Shown here: positions 7,244 to 15,847 of the stretch, in pieces
How positions within the stretch are numbered: position 1 is the first letter of the stretch
How the letters are laid out: each line of letters opens with the position of its first letter
Origin: Clostridia bacterium
GTDB lineage: Bacteria; Bacillota; Clostridia; Christensenellales; UBA1242
Direction of reading: 5' to 3'
Length of the DNA: 34,318 nucleotides
Assembly (NCBI GenBank): GCA_017452165.1
Contig: JAFTMY010000006.1
Span: 1 to 34,318, forward strand
Notes under the pieces: model-generated
Database searches by the model: none
What the model was told of the DNA's origin: nothing
What the model saw: only the letters and a program-made list of their open reading frames with translations
Position numbers and translations under genes: made by a program

Positions 7244-8275
7244 ATGGAACTTAAAACTAGTGATTTTTACTATGATTTACCAGAAGAACTTATCGCTCAA
7301 ACACCTGCTAGTCCTAGGGATTCAGCAAGAATGCTTGTTTACACAAAAGAAGAAGACAAGGTAGAGCATAAAATTTTTAGAGATATATTAGATTATTTGA
7401 CAGAAAATGATGTATTAGTTATTAACAATACAAGAGTTATTCCTGCAAGACTTTTTGCTAGTAAGGTTACAGGTGCAAGACTTGAAGTATTTTTACTTAA
7501 AAGATTAAACTTAACAGATTATGAGGTTTTAATGCGTCCTGCTAAAAAAGCAAAAGTCGGAACAAAACTTATTTTTTCAGATAATCTAACTTGCGAGGTA
7601 ATTGCAAATCAAGAGGAGATTGGTGGTAGGGTAATTAGATTTGAAGTTAAAGAGGGAACTTTAGAAGAAGAACTTGACAGAATTGGAAATATTCCACTCC
7701 CACCTTATATTCATGAAAAGTTAGATGATAGTGAAGAATATCAAACAGTATACTCGAAAATTAGAGGTTCAAGTGCTGCTCCAACAGCAGGTCTTCACTT
7801 TACCCCTGAACTTCTTGATAAAATAAGAGAAAAGGGTGTGCAAATTGAAGAGGTAACTCTTCAGGTTGGTCTTGGGACTTTTAGACCTGTAAGTGAAGAA
7901 AATGCACTTAACCACAAAATGCACAGCGAGGAAATTGAAATTTCAAGCGATGTTGCTGAAAGACTTAACAAAGCAAAGGCTAGTGGTAAGAGAATTATTG
8001 CAGTTGGAACAACATCTGTTAGAACTCTTGAGTCTGCATCTAGTGAGGAAGGGGTGCTTTCACCAGTTAAAAAGGAAACTGATATTTTTATTTATCCTGG
8101 TGTAAAACTTAAATTTGTTGACGCACTTATTACTAATTTTCACTTACCTGAAAGCACTCTTATTATGCTTGTATCTGCATTTATCGGAAGAGAAAAAACT
8201 ATAGATATTTATAACGAAGCAGTTAAAGAAAAATATAGATTCTTTAGTTTTGGCGATTGTTGTTTCTTTTGCTAA
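7244..8275 (+). CDS. queA: S-adenosylmethionine:tRNA ribosyltransferase-isomerase QueA
   Basis: A 343-residue cytosolic enzyme that adds the ribosyl part of SAM to preQ1 in tRNA to give epoxyqueuosine. Family blocks are intact: FYYDLPEELIAQTP at the start, NNTRVIPARL, GSSAAPTAGLHFT, LQVGLGTFRPV, GTTSVRTLES, and FHLPESTLIMLVSAF near the end. The last residues read FSFGDCCFFC rather than the more usual FSFGDAM plus hydrophobics, a minor variation. It starts 7 bases after ruvB, its ribosome binding site overlapping the ruvB stop, and precedes tgt, which acts one step earlier: a queuosine pair inside the ruv operon, a common clostridial arrangement. Confidence 0.96.
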   Translation: MELKTSDFYYDLPEELIAQTPASPRDSARMLVYTKEEDKVEHKIFRDILDYLTENDVLVINNTRVIPARLFASKVTGARLEVFLLKRLNLTDYEVLMRPAKKAKVGTKLIFSDNLTCEVIANQEEIGGRVIRFEVKEGTLEEELDRIGNIPLPPYIHEKLDDSEEYQTVYSKIRGSSAAPTAGLHFTPELLDKIREKGVQIEEVTLQVGLGTFRPVSEENALNHKMHSEEIEISSDVAERLNKAKASGKRIIAVGTTSVRTLESASSEEGVLSPVKKETDIFIYPGVKLKFVDALITNFHLPESTLIMLVSAFIGREKTIDIYNEAVKEKYRFFSFGDCCFFC

Positions 8276-9439
<1,164 letters not shown>

Positions 9440-9677
9440 TTTTTTAAATTTTTAAAAATTTATTAAATTCTAACATATTTGAAACACTAACATGTTTGAA
9501 ATATGATTGAAATGATTATCAGTTATTGGAAAATAATTCTTCGAACTGCTTTCCTCTAACTTGCGATATTGTAATTTATGACAATTTATACTTAAAGTTT
9601 TTCTTATCTAATAAAAAATGTGTTGCAAGAAATTAATATTTTTGCTAAACTATAATATATTTATAAAGGAGAATATT
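9440..9677 (+). other. intergenic region tgt-yajC with a direct repeat
   Basis: This 238-base gap holds no gene I can support. It contains TAACATATTTGAAA (9471-9484) repeated with one change at 9488-9501, a 17-base period, followed by an imperfect palindrome TTGAAAT-G-ATTATCA (9507-9521). A less AT-rich stretch runs from about 9538 to 9565. Near the end, TATAAT (9651-9656) is a likely -10 for yajC with no good -35. Confidence 0.35.
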
Positions 9678-10274
9678 ATGATTAATTTTTTATGTGAAGC
9701 GGCAAGTGGTGGCAATGCAGTTTCAAAAGGTGTTATGACAGGTCTTTTAATTGTTGTCTTACTTGGTATGCTTATTATGCCTTATTTTAGTCAAAAGAAA
9801 AAAAGCAGAGAATATGAAGAAATGATTAATTCTTTAAAATCAGGTGATTTAGTTAAAACTGCTGGTGGTATTATTGGCAGAATTAATAAAATTATTGACA
9901 AAGGTGAAATTAAAACTGTTGTGCTTGAAACAGGTTCAAAAACTGAAAAATCTTATATTGAATTTGATATGAATATGATTTATTGTGTTTTAAAATCAAC
10001 TAAGGTTGAAAATACTGAAACAGAAGAAGATTTAGAAGATGAAACTGTTGAAAGTGATGAATCAGTTGAAACTGAAGAGTCAACAGAAACTTTAAATGAA
10101 ACTGCTGAAACAACTGAAGAAACTACTGAAGTTATTGAAGAACCAGTAAGTGAAAAAGTTGAAGAGTTAGTTGATGAAGAAGTTAAGACTGAAGAGTATA
10201 AGAAACCAACTCCTAAAGTTAAAGTTTCTACAAATAAAAAATCAAATGGAAAAAATCATTCAAAAAAGAAATAA
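9678..10274 (+). CDS. yajC: Preprotein translocase accessory subunit YajC with long acidic tail
   Basis: A 198-residue protein starting at the ATG after AAGGAG (9666-9671); an ORF extension to 9618 has no ribosome binding site. One membrane helix (about residues 19-36, GLLIVVLLGMLIMPYF) is followed by the YajC core: QKKKSREYEEMINSLKSGD then VKTAGGIIGRI. From about residue 108 the protein is a Glu/Thr-rich tail (ETEEDLEDETVESDE and similar) ending in a Lys-rich segment. Typical YajC is about 90-110 residues, so roughly half of this one is an extra, probably disordered tail. YajC associates with SecDF, which follow two genes later. Confidence 0.93.
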   Translation: MINFLCEAASGGNAVSKGVMTGLLIVVLLGMLIMPYFSQKKKSREYEEMINSLKSGDLVKTAGGIIGRINKIIDKGEIKTVVLETGSKTEKSYIEFDMNMIYCVLKSTKVENTETEEDLEDETVESDESVETEESTETLNETAETTEETTEVIEEPVSEKVEELVDEEVKTEEYKKPTPKVKVSTNKKSNGKNHSKKK

Positions 10275-10284
10275 TTATATAAAG

Positions 10285-10313
10285 ACTTATTACGCTTATG
10301 TAATAAGTTTTTT
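10285..10313 (+). terminator. intrinsic terminator after yajC
   Basis: ACTTATTAC (10285-10293) pairs with GTAATAAGT (10300-10308), six-base loop, T run to 10313. The second arm and its tail recur at 10381-10397 without a partner arm. Confidence 0.75.
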
Positions 10314-10428
10314 ATTTACATAATAATTAATTTTGTAACAAAATATTTATTGTTATGTATGATTATAGTTAAAAAATGTTGTAATAAGTTTTTATTTATA
10401 GAATATATTTTTACTAGAGGTAAAAAGT

Positions 10429-10827
10429 ATGTCTACATCTAGTAAAACAAAAAATTTATCAAATGAAAATGTTATTTTTGATTTTTTAAAGGGGATTATA
10501 ATTTCTATAATTATAAGTTTAGGTTTGATTGTTTTATTTGCACTTAGTTTAAAATGGTTAGACCTTGCAGAAAAATTAATAGTTCCTATAACTTTTGCAA
10601 TAAAATATATAAGTGTGATTGTTGGAAGTTTATTTGCAGTAAAAGGAGAAAGTAAAGGTCTTTTAAAAGGGGCTTTATTTGGATTAATTTATTCGCTTAG
10701 TTCATTTCTTATTTTTTCAATTTTGGCTAAAACATTTATATTTGATTTAACATCGCTTCTTGATTTAGTTTCATCAATCTTGCTTGGTGCTTTAATTGGA
10801 ATTATAAAAGTAAATAGGACAAATTAA
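10429..10827 (+). CDS. DUF3792/TIGR04086-family membrane protein
   Basis: A 132-residue hydrophobic protein with four predicted membrane helices (roughly 20-44, 48-70, 78-100, 105-126), glycine-containing turns and no catalytic motif. Size, topology and location beside yajC match the TIGR04086 (DUF3792) family of clostridial membrane proteins, whose function is unknown. AGAGGT precedes the ATG. It has a terminator on either side, so it is probably a single-gene unit within the yajC-secDF cluster. A role in secretion is suggested only by position. Confidence 0.75.
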   Translation: MSTSSKTKNLSNENVIFDFLKGIIISIIISLGLIVLFALSLKWLDLAEKLIVPITFAIKYISVIVGSLFAVKGESKGLLKGALFGLIYSLSSFLIFSILAKTFIFDLTSLLDLVSSILLGALIGIIKVNRTN

Positions 10828-10864
10828 TATAATTAAATATTTAAAAAATTGAAAATAATTAACC

Positions 10865-10893
10865 AAAAATCGCTAAAATTAGCGATTTTTTTT
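10865..10893 (+). terminator. intrinsic terminator after the DUF3792 gene
   Basis: AAAATCGCT (10866-10874) pairs with AGCGATTTT (10881-10889) around AAAATT, followed by T to 10893. Confidence 0.85.
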
Positions 10894-10953
10894 ATAAAAT
10901 CACATTAAATTTGTTTATTTAATAATTTTTTGTAAAAAATTTTGAATAATAGG

Positions 10954-10983
10954 TTGACCTAATCGTTACTTTTGGGGTATAAT
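10954..10983 (+). promoter_or_regulatory. promoter of secDF
   Basis: TTGACC (10954-10959), 18-base spacer, perfect TATAAT (10978-10983). A GAGGGA ribosome binding site precedes the secD ATG at 11016. Confidence 0.75.
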
Positions 10984-11015
10984 GTGTTGGAATTTATATC
11001 GAGGGATTTAATAAA

Positions 11016-12380
11016 ATGAAAAAATTTAGTAAAAATATGACAATCACTATGTCAGTTATTATTTGTTTATTTTTAGTTGTAGGATTCATTTTTAGTTTTG
11101 TTCCAATGACTTTTGGTTCAAAAACTTATACTTCATTGTTCAGGGCTATCAATGTTTCTTCAGATGTTATGGGTGGTATGTATGGTGAATATGATATTAC
11201 TACAGAAGACCCAACTCAAAAGAATATTTCTAACTCTATGAAGAGAATTAAAGAAGTTTTTGAAAATGATGGATACAAAAATGTTAATGTGTATTCAATT
11301 GGAAATTCTAAAATAAGAGTAGAAGTTAGTTATCCAAAGGGCAAAAAGACTTATTCAGAAGTATATTCAGACCTTTCAGCAGTATCTGCTGGAAAATTTT
11401 TGCTTAGTTCAGCAAACTCAACAACAGCGGCAGATGCTGTTGTTGTTGATGGCGCAAAGCATGTTGCTGAAATTAAGGTGTTTACAAATAATGGTGTAAA
11501 CTATATGTCTATTATGTTCAATAAAGAAGGTCAAAAACAATACGAAGCACTTTGTAAAAAGACAACTTCAATTTATATGCACCTTGGAACATATAACCAA
11601 TCTATTACTGCTGATAATGTAACAGACTATACAGCATTTACTCTTTCAGATAAAGATTATGATAATATGGTTGCTCTTCAAAAGAGAATCACAATTGGTT
11701 GTATGGATGTAGAAGTTAATGCTAGCACTGCAGTTATCAATACTATGTCTGCTGGTCTTACAGTAGGAAACGGTGCTTCTTCTCCAGAAGAAAAAGGTTT
11801 CTCATTTAGCACTACTTTAATTATTTTAATAAGTGTATGTGCTGCTATTGTAGTTGTAGGTATTGCTTTATTTGCTATTAGATTTGGTCTTTTCGCAGTT
11901 GTTGTTGCTATATCATTATTATTTAACATTTATTTAGCACTTATTGCACTTTGCTTAGTTCCATCAGTTGAAATTGGATTTGCTTCAATCTTTAGCATTA
12001 TGGTAGGTATTTCAGTAATATATACTTATGTTTATATCTTTGCTAGTAAAGTTAAATCAGAATATGCTTTAGGAAAATCATTTAGTGCTTCACTTGAATC
12101 AGCAACAAAAAAGACATTTGCTAACTCATTAATTGGAAATATTGTTTTATTTATTTCCGCTTTAATTGTATTTGCATTTTCATTTGGTGAAATTACCAGT
12201 GCTGCTATTGTATTTGCAATTTGTGCATTTTTAAGTATTGTTACAAATTTTGGTATTATTCCTTTACTTGTAAAAATTGGTATATCTTATGATAAAATTG
12301 GACAAAATTTATTTATGCTTAAAAAGAGAAATATAGGTTTTGGCTTAAGCGAAAATTCAAATAAGGAGGAAAATGTATAA
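11016..12380 (+). CDS. secD: Divergent protein translocase subunit SecD
   Basis: A 454-residue membrane protein. It has one N-terminal helix (about 9-30), a long outside domain (35-260, with a degenerate SSDVMGG in place of LGLDLQGG), then about five helices (265-425), the SecD plan. SecD with SecF pulls on translocating proteins using the proton gradient. In helix 4 the usual VDANVLIFERI-like motif reads ISVIYTYVYIF (332-342), so the conserved membrane Asp is missing, and the later DAN motif is also gone (FANSLIGN, 368-375). The order yajC, DUF3792, secD, secF and the shared topology make the family call secure, but energy coupling must differ from the textbook form. secF follows immediately, its ATG inside the secD end. 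Confidence 0.88.
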   Translation: MKKFSKNMTITMSVIICLFLVVGFIFSFVPMTFGSKTYTSLFRAINVSSDVMGGMYGEYDITTEDPTQKNISNSMKRIKEVFENDGYKNVNVYSIGNSKIRVEVSYPKGKKTYSEVYSDLSAVSAGKFLLSSANSTTAADAVVVDGAKHVAEIKVFTNNGVNYMSIMFNKEGQKQYEALCKKTTSIYMHLGTYNQSITADNVTDYTAFTLSDKDYDNMVALQKRITIGCMDVEVNASTAVINTMSAGLTVGNGASSPEEKGFSFSTTLIILISVCAAIVVVGIALFAIRFGLFAVVVAISLLFNIYLALIALCLVPSVEIGFASIFSIMVGISVIYTYVYIFASKVKSEYALGKSFSASLESATKKTFANSLIGNIVLFISALIVFAFSFGEITSAAIVFAICAFLSIVTNFGIIPLLVKIGISYDKIGQNLFMLKKRNIGFGLSENSNKEENV

Positions 12381-13383
12381 TATGGCATTAAAAATTAAAA
12401 AATATCCACTCTTAATTTCAACAATTGTTTCATGTGTTATTATTATTGCGTCTTTATTTGTTTTAGGTTTTAAAGGTATGAATCTTGGTGTTTCACTTGG
12501 TGGTGGAACTCAAATTGAAGTTACAATGAACGATGGTATTTTAACATCAACATATACAAACAAAATTGATGATGTTCTTGATAAATATGGTCTCAACATT
12601 GATACAAATTTTGTAGAAGATAAATATAATGCGTCTGAAAAAGATGGCGAATTTACTAGAAAGAATTTAGTTATTCAAGTTGCAAAAGAACTTGATGAAA
12701 CAACATCTTCAAATGTAAAAAATGATATTGTTAAGACTCTTGGAGTAAAAGAAGATGCAGTTGAACTTGGTAATATTAAAAGTTCAGTTCTCTCTAAAAG
12801 TGTTTTACTTTTAGCAGGTGCATTTGGAATTTTAGCAGTTGCATTCTTCTTATTTGGTTTTATTAGATATGATGTTTTTGCAGGTATTTCATTTGTTCTT
12901 GCATTCTTACATAACATTATCTTATATCTTTCAATTGTTATTATCACAAGAATCCAATTAACTCTTTCTGCAATTTCTGCTATGATGTTCTTAACTTTAG
13001 TTATGACAATTGTTCTTGTTAGTATTTATGAAAGATATAGAGAAGTTTCTAAGGAACAAGATGCTGCAAAATTATCAATTTCTGAAAATATGATAAATAG
13101 TGAAAAAGAAATTATTAAACCATTTTCTATTATTGCTGTTGCAATCTTAGTATTTACTCTTTCGCTTTTATTCCTTCCAGTTTCAAGAATTGTTATCATT
13201 GCTGTTAATATGCTTATTGCATTTGTTGTAACACTTTATACATCACTCTTAATTGGACCATCATCATATGTTGCTCTTCTTGATATTCGTGAAATGAATA
13301 GAAAAGCTATTCTTAGTAGAAATGATACTGTTAATAAATCTATTAAGAAAAAGATTAAGAAAAATAATAAAAAAAGTAAATAG
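12373..13383 (+). CDS. secF: Divergent protein translocase subunit SecF
   Basis: A 336-residue membrane protein overlapping secD by 8 bases. One helix (about 12-32), then GVSLGGGTQIEV (39-50), the counterpart of the SecF DFTGGT motif, then a short outside domain and five helices (about 140-300). The normal motif in helix 4 (GYS.NDT.V.FDRIRE) is replaced by LTLVMTIVLVSIYERYRE (207-224): the closing RxRE survives but the intramembrane Asp does not. The end is very basic (KKKIKKNNKKSK). AAGGAGG (12363-12369) is only 3 bases from the ATG at 12373 and 12 from the ATG at 12382; either could be used, changing the protein by three residues. Confidence 0.88.
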   Translation: MYNMALKIKKYPLLISTIVSCVIIIASLFVLGFKGMNLGVSLGGGTQIEVTMNDGILTSTYTNKIDDVLDKYGLNIDTNFVEDKYNASEKDGEFTRKNLVIQVAKELDETTSSNVKNDIVKTLGVKEDAVELGNIKSSVLSKSVLLLAGAFGILAVAFFLFGFIRYDVFAGISFVLAFLHNIILYLSIVIITRIQLTLSAISAMMFLTLVMTIVLVSIYERYREVSKEQDAAKLSISENMINSEKEIIKPFSIIAVAILVFTLSLLFLPVSRIVIIAVNMLIAFVVTLYTSLLIGPSSYVALLDIREMNRKAILSRNDTVNKSIKKKIKKNNKKSK

Positions 13384-13402
13384 TTTTAAATAAAATTATT
13401 AT

Positions 13403-13451
13403 AAGGGGGAATTTTAAAACAATTTAAAATGTTTTAAATTCCCCCTTTTTT
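13403..13451 (+). terminator. intrinsic terminator after secDF
   Basis: AAGGGGGAATTT(T)AAAAC (13403-13420) pairs with GTTTTAAATTCCCCCTT (13431-13447), with one bulged T and a 10-base loop, and ends in T to 13451. Confidence 0.9.
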
Positions 13452-13471
13452 ATATAAAAAATTATTTATTA

Positions 13472-13500
13472 TTGCATTTTATTTTCTATTGTGCTAAAAT
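13472..13500 (+). promoter_or_regulatory. candidate promoter of recJ-rel
   Basis: TTGCAT (13472-13477), 17-base spacer, TAAAAT (13495-13500). Only a weak GTGA-type ribosome binding site lies before the recJ ATG at 13520. Confidence 0.45.
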
Positions 13501-13519
13501 TTTTATAAGTGAGTAAATT

Positions 13520-15847
13520 ATGAAATTAAAAGATGAAAGAATTATAAAATTTTTAAATAAAAGAATCAGTGATTATAATTTAGATAAGGAAAAATTTTTA
13601 AATCCTAGTATCACTGACCTTCGTGATGCAAAAAAAATGTTCAATATGGACAAAGCGGTTGCAAAGGTTAAAGATGCTATTATAAGTAAAAAGAAAATTC
13701 TTATTTACGGTGATTATGATGCTGATGGAATTTGCTCTTCAACAATACTTTATTTGTTTTTAAAATCTAAAGGTGCTATTGTTGATACATTTATTCCAAA
13801 TAGATTTGAACATGGATATGGATTTTCAGATAATGCAATTGAAGAAATTGAAATGACATATAATCCTGACCTTATTATTACTGTTGACCTTGGTATTACT
13901 GCTGTTGAAGAAGTAGAAATTTTAAAGCAAGAGGGAATTGATGTGATTATTACAGATCATCACATTCCTCTTAATGAAATCCCTGACTGTGTAGTTATTG
14001 ACCCAAAACTTGACCCAAATGGAACTTATGGATTTGATGCTCTTTGTGGTGCAGGTGTTGTTTTAAAACTTGTTGAGGCTTTATCTAGTAGAAGTGAAGC
14101 AATGAAGTATGTTGATATTTGTGCTATTGCAACTGTTGGTGATATTGTTCCTCTAATTGATGAAAATAGAATTATTGCAAAATTTGGCTTAGAAAAAATT
14201 AATAAGGGTGATACACTTCCAAGTATAAAACTCTTAAAGAAAAAATTAAAAATTGAAGAGTGTCTCTCATCAGATATAAGTTTTAAAATAGTTCCAAGAC
14301 TTAATGCTTGTGGTAGAATGGATACTGCTCTTAAAGTTTTTGATTTTATGATAGAGACTGACCCTAATTTATTAGAAGAAAAATATGCTGAAATGGAAAA
14401 AGATAATATAACTAGACTTTCGGCTATTGAAAAAGGTATAAATATTATCGATAAGTGTTTAGAAAATTATAATCGAAATGAACCATCTGTTTTAGTTTGT
14501 GGAGATTTTCATGAAGGTGTTATTGGAATTTTAGCATCAAGAACTTGTCATGATTTTAATAAACCGGCAATTATTTTTACAAAAGATGAAAATGGTAATT
14601 TAAAGGGCAGTGGAAGAAGTATTTTAGGTGTTGACATTCATACAATTATTGGCTCAATGATTGATATATTAGAGAGTTTTGGTGGTCATAAGATGGCTTG
14701 TGGTCTTGAAATTGAACCAACAAGATTTGATGAATTTAAAAAGAGATTTAATGAAAAAGTTTTAGAAGTCGTTTCAGAAGATGATTTTATTATAAAAGAC
14801 GAAATGTATGATTTTGAAATAACTGATGAAGATTTTAATCAAAATTTTTATAAAGAATTATCAATGCTTGAACCATTTGGTTGCGACAATGAGAAACCTA
14901 TTATTGCTATTAAGCAAGATAAAATGCTAGTTGAACCTATTAATGATAAGGCATTTAAGCATTATAAATTTTACACTAAACAAAATAATATGATACTAGC
15001 GTTTAGTTCTTATGAAAATACAAATATTTGTAAAACAAAAAGTGAAAAACTTGTGCTTTTGGATTTAGGAATAACAACCTATAAAAATAAGAAATGTTTA
15101 AATGTTATATCTCGTGATGTAAAGATTTTAAAGGCTAATTTAGAGGGGTTTGAAGAACAAGATTTTATTTCAGCACTTTATAATAAGTATTATTCAATTT
15201 TCGATTTTAATAATTATGATAGATATCATTTAGTAGATAATATTTGCGATGTTGTTAAGCAAAAATTTAGTGAAAATATTTATGGAACAATGGTTATTGC
15301 TACCTCAAATGATGATTTAAAACTTCTTGAGAAGAGTGGTATTGATGTTCAAAAATATCTTTCTAGCAAAGTTATGAAAAATGGTCAAAATGTAATCGTG
15401 GCAAATCCTAGACAAATTTATAATTTAAAAGATGTATTTGGGTATAAAAATGTTGTATTTATGCATAAATATTTTAATGAAGAGCATTTATTCTATACCC
15501 AAAAAACAGATGTTTATGAATCAAAAACACTTACAAGGTATCCTATTAAATTATTAAAAGATAGAGATGTTTTTGTAAGGGTTTATAAATTAATTTGTTC
15601 TTTAAATAGTATAAAGGCAAACGATGTTTTAGAAATTGCTGAAAAATTTGCATTAAAAGATAGAAACTTAAGCATAAGTCAAATAATGTTTTGTCTTATT
15701 GTATTTATGGAACTTAATTTTGTTGAGTTTGATGAAAAAAACAATTGTATTACTATACTTAATGCAAAAAAGATGGAATTAAATAATTCTAAATTTTTCA
15801 ATCAGGTAGGTGAAACTTATGACGGAGATGGAACAAGAGTTTATTAA
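13520..15847 (+). CDS. recJ: Single-stranded-DNA-specific exonuclease RecJ
   Basis: A 775-residue DHH-superfamily 5'-3' exonuclease. Motif I is YGDYDADGICSS (63-74, with D65, D67, D69 for metal), then TVDLGI, the signature ITDHH, GAGVVLKL, ATVGDIVPL, and the DHHA1 part: PRLNACGRM and later GVIGILASR with KGSGRS and GGHKMACG. All metal residues are present. An OB-like region follows, then about 220 extra C-terminal residues without recognisable motifs, as in many long clostridial RecJ proteins. RecJ supplies single strands for RecA repair and mismatch repair. The 3' end overlaps the next gene (rel) by 29 bases. Confidence 0.95.
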   Translation: MKLKDERIIKFLNKRISDYNLDKEKFLNPSITDLRDAKKMFNMDKAVAKVKDAIISKKKILIYGDYDADGICSSTILYLFLKSKGAIVDTFIPNRFEHGYGFSDNAIEEIEMTYNPDLIITVDLGITAVEEVEILKQEGIDVIITDHHIPLNEIPDCVVIDPKLDPNGTYGFDALCGAGVVLKLVEALSSRSEAMKYVDICAIATVGDIVPLIDENRIIAKFGLEKINKGDTLPSIKLLKKKLKIEECLSSDISFKIVPRLNACGRMDTALKVFDFMIETDPNLLEEKYAEMEKDNITRLSAIEKGINIIDKCLENYNRNEPSVLVCGDFHEGVIGILASRTCHDFNKPAIIFTKDENGNLKGSGRSILGVDIHTIIGSMIDILESFGGHKMACGLEIEPTRFDEFKKRFNEKVLEVVSEDDFIIKDEMYDFEITDEDFNQNFYKELSMLEPFGCDNEKPIIAIKQDKMLVEPINDKAFKHYKFYTKQNNMILAFSSYENTNICKTKSEKLVLLDLGITTYKNKKCLNVISRDVKILKANLEGFEEQDFISALYNKYYSIFDFNNYDRYHLVDNICDVVKQKFSENIYGTMVIATSNDDLKLLEKSGIDVQKYLSSKVMKNGQNVIVANPRQIYNLKDVFGYKNVVFMHKYFNEEHLFYTQKTDVYESKTLTRYPIKLLKDRDVFVRVYKLICSLNSIKANDVLEIAEKFALKDRNLSISQIMFCLIVFMELNFVEFDEKNNCITILNAKKMELNNSKFFNQVGETYDGDGTRVY

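Noticed and set aside
9507..9521. Fur/PerR-type box (TTGAAAT-G-ATTATCA)
   Set aside because: Only one half matches the consensus well, and in AT-rich sequence such partial matches are common. No iron or peroxide gene is nearby.
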